NCBI RefSeq assembly: GCF_037975245.1
Contig: NC_092562.1
Location: 1,150,501-1,214,500 of the forward strand
Source of the DNA: Apostichopus japonicus
Lineage: Eukaryota > Echinodermata > Holothuroidea > Aspidochirotida > Stichopodidae
DNA length: 64,000 nt
Direction: 5' to 3'
The translations under genes and the position numbers were made by a program. Within the stretch, counting starts at the first letter, position 1. Every line of letters begins with the position of its first letter. Below the pieces are notes generated by a model that was given only the letters and a program-made list of their open reading frames with translations, did not search any database and was not told the origin of the DNA. Of this stretch, positions 34,219 through 46,200 are shown piece after piece.

Positions 34219-36309
34219 ATGGACCTTTCTGAAATCCCTGGGCGAACTAAACGAAGGAAAATACAAAATGAGGTTGATGGGCATGTCAACACTATTTTAC
34301 AAGAAACATGCAATAATGATTACAACAACTTTGAGCTGCATGATGACACAGTTGAAGTTAATAGTGAAAGAATTCCAAGTAGTAATACTATTCTCGCTTA
34401 TTATCCAAAGGATGATCTACCTAATGCTCCTTCATCTGAAAATAACAGTGAAAGGAGTACATCTCCAGATATACAGGATAATTTACACATAGATGGTGAA
34501 AGGTGCAATTTTGGTGAACATGAAGATTTTAGAGAAATCCCTAACTCATCATTGGATACTGATGTTGCTTTCAGTGACACTCCAGAAGATACCTTACAAT
34601 TAGACCTTTCTAATTGGGCTAGTCAAAACGGAATAACTCATTCATCTCTAGCTGAACTCTTGGAAATACTCAGAAAACAACACCCACAGTTACCGAAGGA
34701 CCCCAGAACGCTACTGCACACTAAATTGAATTATATTTACACTTTAGTATCTGGTGGTTCTTACTATCATTTTGGAATTGAAGAGGGCATCTTAGCAATT
34801 CTAAAAAGAGTGGATTTTGATGTTTATTCTTCCTTAGAGCTTCAAATAAATGTTGATGGGCTTCCTCTGTTTAAAAGTTCAAATGATCAGTTTTGGCCAA
34901 TTTTAGGAATGATTGCTAATTGCCCCTTACGAAAGCCTTTTGTGATAGGTTTGTTCTATGGACAACATAAGCCGCATAACCTTGATTTCCTCAATGCCTT
35001 TGTGGAGGAAGCAGTACATTTGAATCATGAAGGAATTACATATAATGATAATAAATATCATTTCAAAGTCAGATCTTTTGAGTGTGATGCACCAGCACGT
35101 GCTTTAATAAAAAATATAAAGGGCCACAGTGGTTACAGTGGATGTGACAAATGTGTCACACGTGGAGTGTATTTAGAAAAAGTAACATTTCCAGATACCG
35201 ATGCTGCACAGCGTACTGATCATTCATTTGAAAATATGTTAGATATCAATCACCATCATGGTCCAACTCCATTGTTAAGACTCGGCATAGGGATGGTATC
35301 GTGTTTTCCACAAGACTACATGCATCTTGTTTGCTTGGGTGTCACAAGAAAACTCATTATGCTGTGGATGAAGGGTCCATTGAAAACAAGATTAGGACCA
35401 CGTGTTATAGATGGCATGTCAACTTCATTAATATCCCTGAGGTCATTTATTCCTTGTGAATTTGCTCGAAAGCCCAGGTCTATGAGGGAATACTTACGGT
35501 GGAAAGCAACAGAGTTTAGGCAGTTCCTTTTGTATACAGGTCCAGTTATCCTGCACAGCAGCTTACGAAGTACTCTATACTAAAATTTTCTACTACTTTT
35601 TGTTGGAATCTTTATTCTGATAAGTCCGTCTCTGTCCGTGTCACATTGTGATTATGCCCATCAATTGATAGTCCTATTTGTGCAACATTTTGGTTCTGTG
35701 TATGGCAAGAGCATGTTGACATACAATGTTCATTGTTTATCACATCTAGCCAGTGATGTTAAGCAACATGGATCCCTCAACAATTTTTCAGGATTTCCAT
35801 TTGAGAATTTTCTGAAATCCTTAAAAAGACTAATCCGCAAGCCCACATCACCACTGCAGCAAGTTATCCGTCGATTGTCAGAGCAAACATATGAGCCCAA
35901 AAAAGTTGAAGAGAATGATACGCTCCAGAAACCGCATTATGATGGTCCCCTGCCAGTTATTAATCGATGGCCATGTTTTCAGTATAAAGAGCTCCACATG
36001 GAAGATTACACGATAAAACTTACCGAAGCGGACAATTGTGTACAAATTGACAGTCAACAGTCTCGGCACATAGTTGTAGTACAAAACATATATCGCAGCA
36101 ATGATGTTGACTATATTCTAGCTCGGAAATTTATGAGTGAAGATTCATTTTTCACATATCCATTGGACTCATGTATATTAGGGATTTATACTGTGTCCAA
36201 TTTGTCTGACCAGTTGCACGTTGTTGCAGTCACAGACATTGTTAACAAGTATGTACTTTTGCGCCAAAAAGAGCAACAGATAGCCATTCCTCTCCTGCAC
36301 AATATGTAG
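34219..36309 (+). pseudogene. EnSpm/CACTA-like transposase, single in-frame stop
   Basis: The start at 34219 (MDLSEIPGRTKRRKIQNEV) follows an intron acceptor and matches how animal proteins of this type begin; the frame is also open 117 nt upstream. The frame runs 696 codons to TAG at 36307-36309 with one interruption, TAA at 35581-35583 (codon 455); the frame is the same on both sides. Visible landmarks are ECDAPARALIKNIKGH with SGYSGCDKC near residues 289-310, DYMHLVCLGVTRKL from 366, and FPFENFLKSLKRLIRKPTSP from 526. These recall the Transposase/DUF4218-type core of CACTA TNPD proteins. D290, D366 and E529 are candidate DDE residues, which is inference. It would cut at the CCCAG ends. With the stop it should give only a truncated product missing the last third, unless the stop is read through or an artefact. 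Confidence 0.78.
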
Positions 36310-36345
36310 TTGTGAACTTATTTACTGTTAACTTTAATTTGCAGT

Positions 36346-38925
36346 ATGGAAACACCAAAGTATGCTGTTGTTGTTTTTACTGAGGAAGATGGAGTCAGCA
36401 TGGTACCAATAAGCTGGTGTATAGATGACAGTAATTGCTACTGGCCACCATATAAGTCAACATTAAGGTTCCAGAAGTCTGTAAGGATGGAGGAAACCCC
36501 AGGCGCCAACTGGACGACTCATGCTATTAGGATATTGTCAAGAACTGGTAAGTACAGTTAAAAAACCATTTATTTCTGCAGCAATGTGTTGAATATACAG
36601 CACTGGCTTTCTCTTAACTCCAGTTGAGACTATAGTTTAGGAAAATCAGCAAATTTTGCAGATTTTATCACAATTTATCTAATTTTCCAGATCAGGATTT
36701 TCAGGAACTAAGTTAGAAGCCAGTGAGCTGGGGGAACAAATTGCAGTTATGAGGTCAATTTAAAAACAAGAAAAATTGCTTAAAAGTTCAAAAATTTCCT
36801 TAAGATGTCGTTCCAGGCTTATGAATTACCCATGCAATGTGGGAACACCTTTTCCAGGCTGGTGGGGGAAGTTGAACAGGTACGAACCCCAAACAGAGAG
36901 ACTGTATCTTTAAATTGTACATACATACACACAATAAAAGAGGGGAAGATGGGAATGGTTTTCTACTTTTCTTAATCAAATCAAACTTTATTCCCTTTTT
37001 AACATTTGAGTGCAAATAATGCATCCTGGGAATACAATACCCATACATAACAAAGTATATATATATATATATATAATTTACATATATATATATATATATA
37101 CACACATACATACATATTTATTTATTAATTTATTTATGATAATTCACATACTAAAATACATGCACCATCTGCAAATGGTCCACACTTTTTGGATTCCAGG
37201 AGCCATATTTGAAGCTAATGGACATCTCTCGAACAGCTTGTGACAAAACTGACATTAGAATTAAATTAATGTGAGATGTGTTGCTGTCATTATTGATCTA
37301 ACATGGTGTTACTTAATTGTTGTTTTAATTATCTGAAATTTAAAATAAATCAGTTTATTTTAAAGGTACTACATGTGCGGTAGTTAATCAATTTGCTAGC
37401 TATTTAAATATGGTCACCCTTGGTTTAATTCCTAAACTGTTTTTACTCCCACCAAGGAGGAATATTACCTCCCTGGGACATTCAGTGTGTTCATGTAGAA
37501 TGTCTAAAAACAATTTGGAGAGTAAAGACCTACAGAAAAGTACTTTTGAAACTTCTAGCAGTTATAGCATGCAATAATTTGGAGCCTGTAAAGACTACCT
37601 TTAACATGTTTCCATATCAAAGCTGAAGCAAATTAAAGGAATTAAATGTTCTTTCCTGTTTTATACAGATTCATACGATAAGGCTCGCATGCAGATGATA
37701 CGGGCTGAGGACACATCAGACTTGCAGTCAGATGCTGAAACAACAAATAAAAGACGAAAGAGGTGTGTATAATTTATTTCAATGGAATTCAGATACGGAA
37801 TCCGTTTTTCCTATGCTGTAAAACAATACCTATAAATGACCCAGGCTTGACAAAGTACCCTGTGTAGGTCAACAACTTCTTGACACAGTGAGTTTTTTTA
37901 TTGTGTTAACAAGGTGTGATAACATATTCTTACATGGCTACAGTATTCTTTGCCAAACAGTGATAACACAAAAATCCAGATACAAGGAAAAAGGTCATAT
38001 GGTGCAGAATAACTGGTAAAACTAGGTAATTTTTACGACTGTGACAGATTGATTGTGCAATCTCCAGAAACTTTTTATCATGGAGGGTGCCATAAACCTG
38101 GGGCCAATACAGCAGACTATTAAGTTAACAGACAGAATGCTCTGGACATACAGTACTTCACAGTTGTGTGTTGCTCTCATTTCTGATAGGGATAGGCGTT
38201 TCAAAGGATATGTTCCAGAATGTTTTTAGTTGGATAGAATGGCAGAATTGTGAGTTGATGAATAATTTATGCCTTACATGTCAATGATTTATTTAAGGTA
38301 CATGAAGTGTGCACTGCTACAGACAGACTTAAATTTCAATTGACTTTTATTTCATAAATCAACTTTAAGATGTATTATTGAATATTGATACAACTCCTGG
38401 TCCAAGTTGAATCTGAGAGTCGACCAATGATAGGTTTTCATAAACTTTGCTTTTCCCCTAGGGTGAACAGAAAATATCTTTCTTCGGATGAAGATGCTGA
38501 TGAGGACAGCGATAATGATAATCTAGTCGCTGCTCCCAGTCCACCTTTACCACCATCAACGTCATCTGTTTTGTCGACTCCTTCACGCCGAGCATTGCTA
38601 TCAGCGTCATCCCCAAATGACTCCCAGCCTTCTTTGAATTCTTCCTATGCAACTTCTTCTGGTTTTGCAGAAACACCTTCATCAGGATATTGTTCAGAAA
38701 GTAACCTTGCCATCAATGGTATGTACATTGTTTTTATAATAAATAACTAAAACAAAAGGCGTTCTATAACAAGCAGTCTGCGGAACATGTTTGCATGGCA
38801 GTCACACAGATGTCATCTCATGCATAATGGAATATATGCTATTGATGTGTAAAAATAGCCTATATGGTTTACCCAATCAATGCTCTAAAGATATCATGTA
38901 ATATTATATATATATATATTATATA

Positions 38926-38967
<42 letters not shown>

Positions 38968-40735
38968 ATGTTTTTATGGATGATAACCCTGTACATGTAG
39001 CGGTGAAGTGACGAACATCTTTATTCCCAAACTGATGAAGTAATATAGTACCTTATGTTTCTAACTTTCTGCAAAGTGCCTTCATTAGAGGTACTGTAAT
39101 ATATATAGTGTGTTTTATGATCCTTCAAAGAATCAAACACATTTTATGTTCTATAGCATATATACTCCACTCATATTTTTAATGGTTGATGTACTCATTA
39201 CAAATTGACTTTTCGTTACAGCAACAAACCGTACCATATTGAGGCTGTTAACTGAACTTAAATCGGACGTTAAAGAACTAAAGCAGCAAGTCAGGGTCAA
39301 CAATATGCTGCTGAAAGACATGACTGTAGCAAGACCAGAGGAAGATGAAGAATTTGCTCTACCTGAAGGAATAACTATTCCTGTGGGATCTTTGGAGGAG
39401 TTAATTAACCTGGATGACTGTATTGAAACAAACAAGGCTTTGGAAAGATATTTGGTAAGTCAGAATAAAAATGTAAGGAAAGTAATCAGAAAACATATTT
39501 TCCAAAGTATAATGTTAGTTTATCATAATAAAATTGAAACCAGTCAGGCTTTAATGTGTCAGTGGTCTGTTAAAAATAAAAATATTTCCTGAGGTGCTAA
39601 TTTCCTTTTCCTGGGAGACAATTAAAAACTCTAAGGTAGTTACAGACATAAAGGCATCTAGGTAACAAGAGTTTGGCTAGAAATTCCTTTGCCTTGCGGA
39701 GCATCCTACAAAAGTTGGCTGTTTAATCAATCTTGTTTTGATTGGACTCAAAAAGGAACATTGCAGCACTGCATTGCTAGTTTCTCTTAAAATATTGATA
39801 AGAAAACAGAAAAGAAGCCAAGGTGTGGGATGAAATAACATAACTTAAATATTTCTGTTTGTATAATAATAACTGTAATGGTTTCTGATCGACTTTTCTT
39901 TCTTTTTGTTGTTTGAAGTTAAAAAGACTATCAATTCTTGGTGGCAACACGTTGAAGGAGTGTGTCAAAAGAATCCTGGGGGATGTATTGTCAAATGCAG
40001 TAGCTACCAAACTGAACTGTACAGGTACAACTGGGAAAACAGCCTTTGCGAAGCTACATATGAGGAACATAATTGAGAGTGAGTTTATGTACATTTTTGT
40101 ATAAGCAGTGAGTGAAAAGAAACTTGAGTTGTGTGAAGGGGGTTGTGCATTTGACTTGTGGAACAGCCAAGTTTTCAATGCAACACCCGATTAACTAGGA
40201 TTCTTGCTTTAATTTGCATTGAATTCTGCTCATTTAAAAAGTTACTACAAATATATGTTAACATAAGATGTCTTGTTTCAGATGCAGCGGTAATTCAGCA
40301 TTGATTTTTAAGTTTTTTCACCCTATGATTTTAGTGACCAGTCCATTGTCACTTTCTATATACCAATTTCCCAATTGATGGACCAAGATTTGCAACAGTA
40401 ATGCATGTGTTCAGTATAAAATAGAAGGTGACTGTCAAAGGCAAAGGTAATATTTAATATATCACTGAAACAAGGTGAGTTACATAGTTTTAGTTTAACC
40501 AATTGTTTTCATAATGTGAGACTCATTATTGCCTTCAGTTTACTGCTTGTGTAGATGCAATCTTTTATAAAGTGTAATATGTTTCGTATTAACAGAAGCT
40601 GTACGAAGGAATCAAGCAACTGCCCAATCGACTACATCTGACATTCAGGCAGCGGTCGTGAGATTTCTGAAGGGTGCATCTGATCGTGAGGGAGGGCGAA
40701 AATCTCGGACTACACCACAAACAGTTGACGAGTGA
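36346..40735 (+). CDS. DUF4806-domain protein, six exons, intact
   Basis: Exons: 36346-36547, 37669-37762, 38462-38718, 39222-39454, 39919-40078, 40596-40735. All have GT-AG borders, phases agree, and the total is 361 codons plus TGA at 40733-40735. ATG 36346 lies directly after an AG acceptor at 36343-36344, so a 5' leader exon is likely. The N-terminus (YAVVVFTEEDGVSMVPISWC, then YWPPYKS) is the conserved head of these proteins. Then come DTSDLQSDAETTNKRRK (basic), an acidic and serine-rich linker in exon 3, a short coiled coil with LKSDVKELKQQV in exon 4, and the DUF4806 domain from about residue 240 (LSILGGNTLKECVKRILGDV, TGTTGKTAFAKLHMRNII). DUF4806 has no assigned biochemical role. Inside a CACTA-type element, a subterminal-repeat binding role like plant TNPA is plausible but inferred. 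Confidence 0.82.
37055..37118. repeat. (AT)n/(CATA)n microsatellite in the first DUF4806 intron
   Basis: Two TA runs are separated by ATTTACA, followed by CACACATACATACAT. No function is seen. Confidence 0.9.
38905..38965. repeat. (AT)n microsatellite in the third DUF4806 intron
   Basis: A run of TA dinucleotides broken by TT and C interruptions, between exons 3 and 4 of the DUF4806 gene. Confidence 0.9.
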
Positions 40736-40802
40736 ATTTCTTTAGTGCTGTTGAAACATTTAACGCTGAAACTCATTTTTTCGCTTTGTAATTTATAGGC
40801 AT

Positions 40803-40808
40803 AATAAA
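40803..40808 (+). promoter_or_regulatory. Polyadenylation signal of the DUF4806 gene
   Basis: AATAAA lies 68 nt after the TGA stop at 40733-40735 and before the right subterminal array, a suitable place for the transcript end. Confidence 0.6.
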
Positions 40809-40884
40809 ATGATAGCAACTTATTTCACTGTGTTAGTCATTATTTCTTAATATGAAACCGCATGTGAAATTCAGTAAAATCTGC

Positions 40885-41623
40885 AGGTGGACCAACAGCT
40901 CTGTTCTAGTAGTACTGGCGAAGAGTAGGCTGGCAAAGACAAGGTTTTGCCTACCAGGTTGCTGGGGGAATACCAGATTTGGGCTAGCAGGTCGCCAGAA
41001 CACTGGATATTAGGCTTGCGGATAGCCAGCGGCTCTCTCTGACAGAATGTCAGCGGAACACTGGCGGTACACCGGTGGTAAGCTGACGTTTCTCCGGCGG
41101 TCTGCTGGTGGTACACCGGTGGTACACTGGCGGTACACCGGCAGTACTCTGGTGTTTCTTTGGCGGTTTACTGGTGGAAAACTGTCGGTACACCGGCGGT
41201 ACGCTGGCGTTTCTTTGGCGGTACACCGGCGGTATGCTGGCGTTTCTTCGGCGGTACGCTGGCGTTTCTTCTGCGGTACACCGGCGGTACGCTGGCGTTT
41301 CTTCGGCGGTACACCGGCGGTACGCTGGCGTTTCTTCGGCGGTACGCTGGCGTTTCTTCGGCGGTACGCTGGCGTTTCTTCGGCGGTACGCTGGCGTTTC
41401 TTTGGCGGTCTACTGGTGGAACACTGGCGGTACGCCGGCGGTACGCTGGCGTTTCTTTGGCAGTCTACTGGTGGAACACTGGCGGTACACCGGCGGTACT
41501 CTGGCGGTCTGCCGGCGGACTGCCGGATTTAAGCCGGCCAAATCTCTGGCGTTCCGCCGGCTTTCCCCGCCAGTGGTGCAGCTGGCGGGCCGCCGGTGGA
41601 CCGCTAGCATGATGTTATCTGGG
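40885..41623. repeat. Right subterminal array of the 10.2-kb transposon
   Basis: Dense tandem words of GGCGGTACGCTGGCGTTTCT and GGCGGTACACCGGCGGTACG with CTACTGGTGGAACACTGGCG variants, most regular at 41190-41460. The GC content is far above the surroundings. Open frames of 150-180 codons exist in all three plus-strand frames at once, the mark of a simple repeat and not a gene. The words GCTGGCGGT and GGTCCGC are shared with the left array. Confidence 0.92.
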
Positions 41624-41656
41624 TTACTTTTCATTTTCAACCTAATATAGTGTGAT

Positions 41657-43750
41657 GCAAAAATAAAGTAGCTGAAACTTTGTATCCAAACTACTGATAC
41701 TTGAATTACGCCATGTTTCCTATAATTATCGGAAGTGATTTACTTTCACATTTTCACAGTTGTCCGACATCTCATGAGTTCATGGGGCACCGTACACATT
41801 GGGCCCTAATGGACCAGCGGGAACTAAGTAAGGAAGCATTCTTTCGTTGTTAATTTTGTAAATTGACATTACCATTCATGACTGTTTACAGAATTGCGAG
41901 CACGTATTTTCTTGATTATTTTAACACATGTTATAATCGGATCTTTGAAGATGTTTAACCTCGAAATTTAAAACATGTAATACTTTAATTTGTCATTGAA
42001 TTGTAATCGCGGCTTTTTATTTGGAAATTTTCATAAATATGTAAAAGTTGCCACTGTTTCATCGAAATAGTTGAATTTTTATGTCGTGTTGGAATTTGGA
42101 GAAAGTACATAATAAATGAAGCAAAAAAATTTGAGAATTCTCATAAAAATCTAGTGTAATGCATCAATAATATGACTGAAAAGTGACCATGGTGGCAACA
42201 CAGATAATAGAGGGCGTCCTTAAAAAACTCGGAAAGACATCAACTTGCTCGAGTCTGAATTGTTCGGTGCATATTTAAATCGAGTTCAATGTTTCATAGA
42301 ACCATGTCCTCGTTTGAGTAAACAGTAGACCATGGTCAATATACCTTGGTAACACAAGATCCCTAGTAAACAATTCGATATAATCACTACATAGTTAGTA
42401 CTAATTCATTTTAGTTATTTCTTGACAACTTTGAGACTTCAAAGTTTTCATTCATACAATTTCTTCCGAAAACCGATTTTGCAATATTTTACTTTACCAG
42501 AGTATTCGGTTACAAGATAAACCGAAACACTGAAAATAATCTACCCCTCCCGGAGATCAATCTCAATGTCAATCTAGTTTTATAGACAAATTCGAGCACA
42601 TTGTCTTTATAATATCGAGATAGCTACTCCACCTACATAGATGCGTAAACATCTAATAAGTTGATTTGTTTTATTTTCATCGTTAAACTAACCCATACGT
42701 AGTTAAGAGGGACAGACTACTGGCTACCAGTAAGAGTGACGTATGTTATCAGACTTAACAAAATCTACATGAGTTTCTTCTCCATATCGCTTATATTTGT
42801 AACTTGTATGATATTATATAGCCTATTTGAATTGCTCGCAGAGATTCGAAAGCGCTATCATCCGCTATGATTTGTGTTTCTTAATCTTTGAAAGATGTTT
42901 TGCGGTGTTTTGTTTAGTTAAATCTTTGGGATGTCCCACCATTATAAATTGATAGACAGTCATGATGACACATGTTTGTAAACACAGTAACTCATATATT
43001 CACCTTTATTGTGCTTTATGTTTGGTAGGCTATATAGATTCCCTTTTGTAATTCCGGAAATTAACCGTGTAAAACTGACGGAGGTTGAAGGTCATTTGAT
43101 GTTAAGTGAAGCTTAACCTAAACGCGTTGTAAACACGATAAATTCAAAAGTAATGCTTGGCTGGACATCACCCTTAATTGGTATTAGTTCCAAAGTATAT
43201 GACTCCCATAGAAATGTCTAGTGGAATTCATAAACTTGGTTACTTTGTTGATCCCATTAAGTTAGAATCTTTTTGTTTCATGCAGAAGTCAAAAATTTAG
43301 GTCAAATACAGTTGAACGTCTGAATACATTGTAAGCTTGATAACTCTAATAGTACAACGTTCATTAAATTCATATGCGGTTTACCGCGTATACGTTCACC
43401 AATAACTTTGTGGGTGGGTTATTGTTCTGTAGAAGTAAAATGTCAACAATGAAGCCGCCGACGTATAACAAGTATAATAATCACGATAACTTCCATCTTA
43501 AAGATTAGATGAAAAGTAACCTTGCTGCCATGGTCGTAACTTGAAAATAGCAATGTCACGTTAAATATGCTCATTGAGAATGTGTCCGAAATCACTGCCC
43601 TGCTGGCTCTCTGTAATCACTCCAAACCGATTCACTAGAATATTTAATGGAGTGCCTTTTCGTGCAGTTAAATGAAGTAATAATTTTGCTCAAATTGGTA
43701 AAAGTGAATTTATCAACGAGTAACAATAATAAACCACCGCTGGTCTGGTT
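41657..43750. other. No gene recognised
   Basis: Sequence of ordinary complexity with no long open frame, recognisable domain, splice chain or repeat on either strand. Confidence 0.45.
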
Positions 43751-43756
43751 TTATCA

Positions 43757-44925
43757 GCAAGGGAGGAAAAATCTGTGTTAATGTGTAATAGGTATTTGGC
43801 ACATTTTCGTTGTTGTTGAAAGGAACAGGTTATCTTGTAATTTCATCAGCTCTGCTGTTATAACAGCTATGACGTTGTTAGTCTTACATTTTCCTGAGCA
43901 GACAAACACTATAGCTTGCATTTCTGGACTAGCTGGAGACCTTACCTTGGGTGTAGAGCTGTAAACTCCATTACTGCTGGATATTGTTGCTAAATTGCTG
44001 AGTAATTTATCACTCAGTATAATGACTACTTGAACAATGTTTAATAATAAAACGAAAGTTGAAAGAACAAAACTAACACAGACATTATGTTAAGAAACTA
44101 GGTGAAACAATGGAGATATCCAGGTTTACTTTGCTTGTATTCAAATCTGAGTAAGTAGTCAAATAACGTTTGTATAAATGCTAACACGTCGGACATATTT
44201 TTAATGTGCATAATACACAAAATGATACAGTCTATGGTAAGTTATTATCAGGTTACATATAATCAAACAGCTGTTCCAGCTATTAATTTTCTGTGATGAA
44301 CTGATACTACTCACCTCCACCCTCCCATCCCGTCTAGTAAGGGGGGGGGGGATCTGTGTTCATGTGTCATAGGTATTTGGCCCATTTTCGTTGTTGTTGA
44401 AAGGAACAGGTTATATCATCTCTGCTGTTATGACAGCTATGACGTTGTTAGTCTTACATTTTCCTGAGCAGAAGGAACACTATAGCTTGCATTTCTGGAC
44501 TAGCTGGAGACCTTACCTTGGGTGTAGAGCTGTAAACTCCATTACTGCTGGATATTGTTGCTAAATTGCTAAGGAATTTATCACTCAGTATCATGACTAA
44601 GTAAACATTGTTTCATAATAAAACGAAAGTTGAAAGAACAAAACTAGCACAGACATTATGTAAAGAAACTAGGTGCAACCATGGAGATATCCATGTGTAC
44701 TTTGCTTGTATTTAAATCTGAGTAAGTAATCTAATAACGTTTATATAAATGATAACACGTACTGTACGTCGGACATATTTTTAATGTGCATAATGCACAA
44801 AATGATACAGTCTATTGAAAGTTATTATCAGAAGATATACTCAAACAGCTGTTCTAGCTATTAGTTTCTGTGATGAACTGATACTACACCCCTCTCTCCC
44901 TCCAATCACCTCTAGTACAGTAGCA
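43757..44925. repeat. Tandem duplication, 581-bp period
   Basis: GGTATTTGGC starts at 43791 and again at 44372. The two units match through CATTTCTGGACTAGCTGGAG and the AACAGCTGTTC segment. A third, more diverged partial copy of the unit's end lies at about 45090-45250 (ACATTCTATGGAAATTTATT onward). A poly-G run (44339-44351) marks the junction between the first two units. It is non-coding. Confidence 0.85.
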
Positions 44926-45559
44926 TTCATTAACAACATACAGTAAATTAAGATTTAACATTCGAACTCTCCAATAGCCCTCATCACAACAACATGCGCA
45001 ATGTTCAATAGGCACTTGTGGCACCGTGTTCATAATTGGGATGATACATTTAAAGTTTTGCCTTGAAGCTGGGTCACCATATTTATATTTTCACTCCCTC
45101 CAATCACCATTTTCAATGTACAACATACATTCTATGGAAATTTATTATTTAATGATTACATACACAATAGCTTTGAAACTATTGTTTGTTGTTATGAAAT
45201 GATAATACTGCCCAGCCCCATCTACTAGCATTCTATAACAACTAACAGTAAACATGAATATATAATGTTAAACCACTCAATTACACCTTCATCACATCAA
45301 TCAATTTGTAATGCACTGTTAAAAATGAAAATAGTAAACAAAAAAGGAGTGTAAAAGTGAAATTAAAGTTTATATGAGAAAACCCTCTAACCTGCCTCCC
45401 TAAAACTAAGATATATATGTAAAAGCACTGTTCAATAAGAACATAATAGTAATAAAGCCAACAAGTTGTAAAATTAACAATAACTGATAATAGGAAAAAC
45501 CTCAAACCTTGTAATAATCTCTGTGTATATCTGGCTATTTACATCAGCTGAACCAGGGT

Positions 45560-46200
45560 ACATGGTTTTGTTATAAAAGTAAAAGGAATAAAGTATTGAT
45601 GTATGCTGATGATGCTATTTACTCTTGTGATGATGGATGCTTTATGTAGTTAAAAATCTCTTCATTTACATAAAATATCTGAAGCTGTAAAATTGTGAAT
45701 AAATTCCGCTCTTATCATTACTGCTTATGATTTATTTTAACCAGTAGGGTCTTGTTAGGTGTGATAGTTGACTCACAATGGAAATGATTCCTGTACATCA
45801 TTTTATTTACATCCTGAAGCTTTGAAATCTTTTAGTTTGGTTTGTTATGGATCATTCTCCTGTTGGTCTTAATAATTGGTGAAAGTAGTTGATCTCTTGC
45901 TGTATGTTTACTTAATTACTTTCTGCTCTCTGACTGATCTTGTAGTTTTATCAAGAATGCTAAGAATCTTCCATGCTGGAGCCGTCTATGAGCCTCCTTT
46001 ATTTACCTCAAGATTGCAGCAGAGGCTGTCACTATCACACCATGGCCAGTAGAGCTTAAAATTCTACTGACCATGCATAATAAAGCACTAATAGTCACGT
46101 CTGTGTTCATGATTGGGAAGATCACTTTCAGCATTCCTCCATTTTGGTTGCCCTTTTGTCATTTCCAATCCTTCTTTGTGACCATACTTCCAACCAGGAT
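45560..46200 (+). pseudogene. Degraded non-LTR reverse transcriptase relic
   Basis: At about 45595-45650 the plus strand reads VLMYADDAIYSCDDG, the YADD catalytic box of a reverse transcriptase. After stops, LGVIVDSQW near 45750 resembles the conserved LGV-x-ID-x-x-LxW segment found downstream of YADD in LINEs. The frames are heavily broken, and no ends or target duplication were found. Confidence 0.5.

Larger units (their letters stand above)
31394..41623 (+). mobile_element. EnSpm/CACTA-like DNA transposon, 10,230 bp, CCCAG termini
   Basis: The left end begins CCCAGTACGCATCACACTGG and the right end, reversed, begins CCCAGATAACATCATGCTAG. The match continues into GCGGTCC, giving an imperfect terminal inverted repeat of about 28 bp. 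TT flanks both sides (31392-31393, 41624-41625). The empty site is visible in copy 1 of the 3.7-kb repeat (GAGTAATGAGCTTACTTTTC, about 21599-21618), which fixes both ends independently. The cargo on the plus strand is a transposase-like ORF (34219-36309) and a six-exon DUF4806-type gene (36346-40735). GC-rich subterminal arrays lie at both ends. The superfamily is inferred from the transposase type, the arrays and the short target duplication. Confidence 0.88.

Noticed and set aside
41047-41650. Open frames of 150-180 codons in three plus-strand frames
   Set aside because: All frames are open together because the DNA is a GC-rich tandem array. The peptides are low complexity and the region is the transposon's subterminal repeat.
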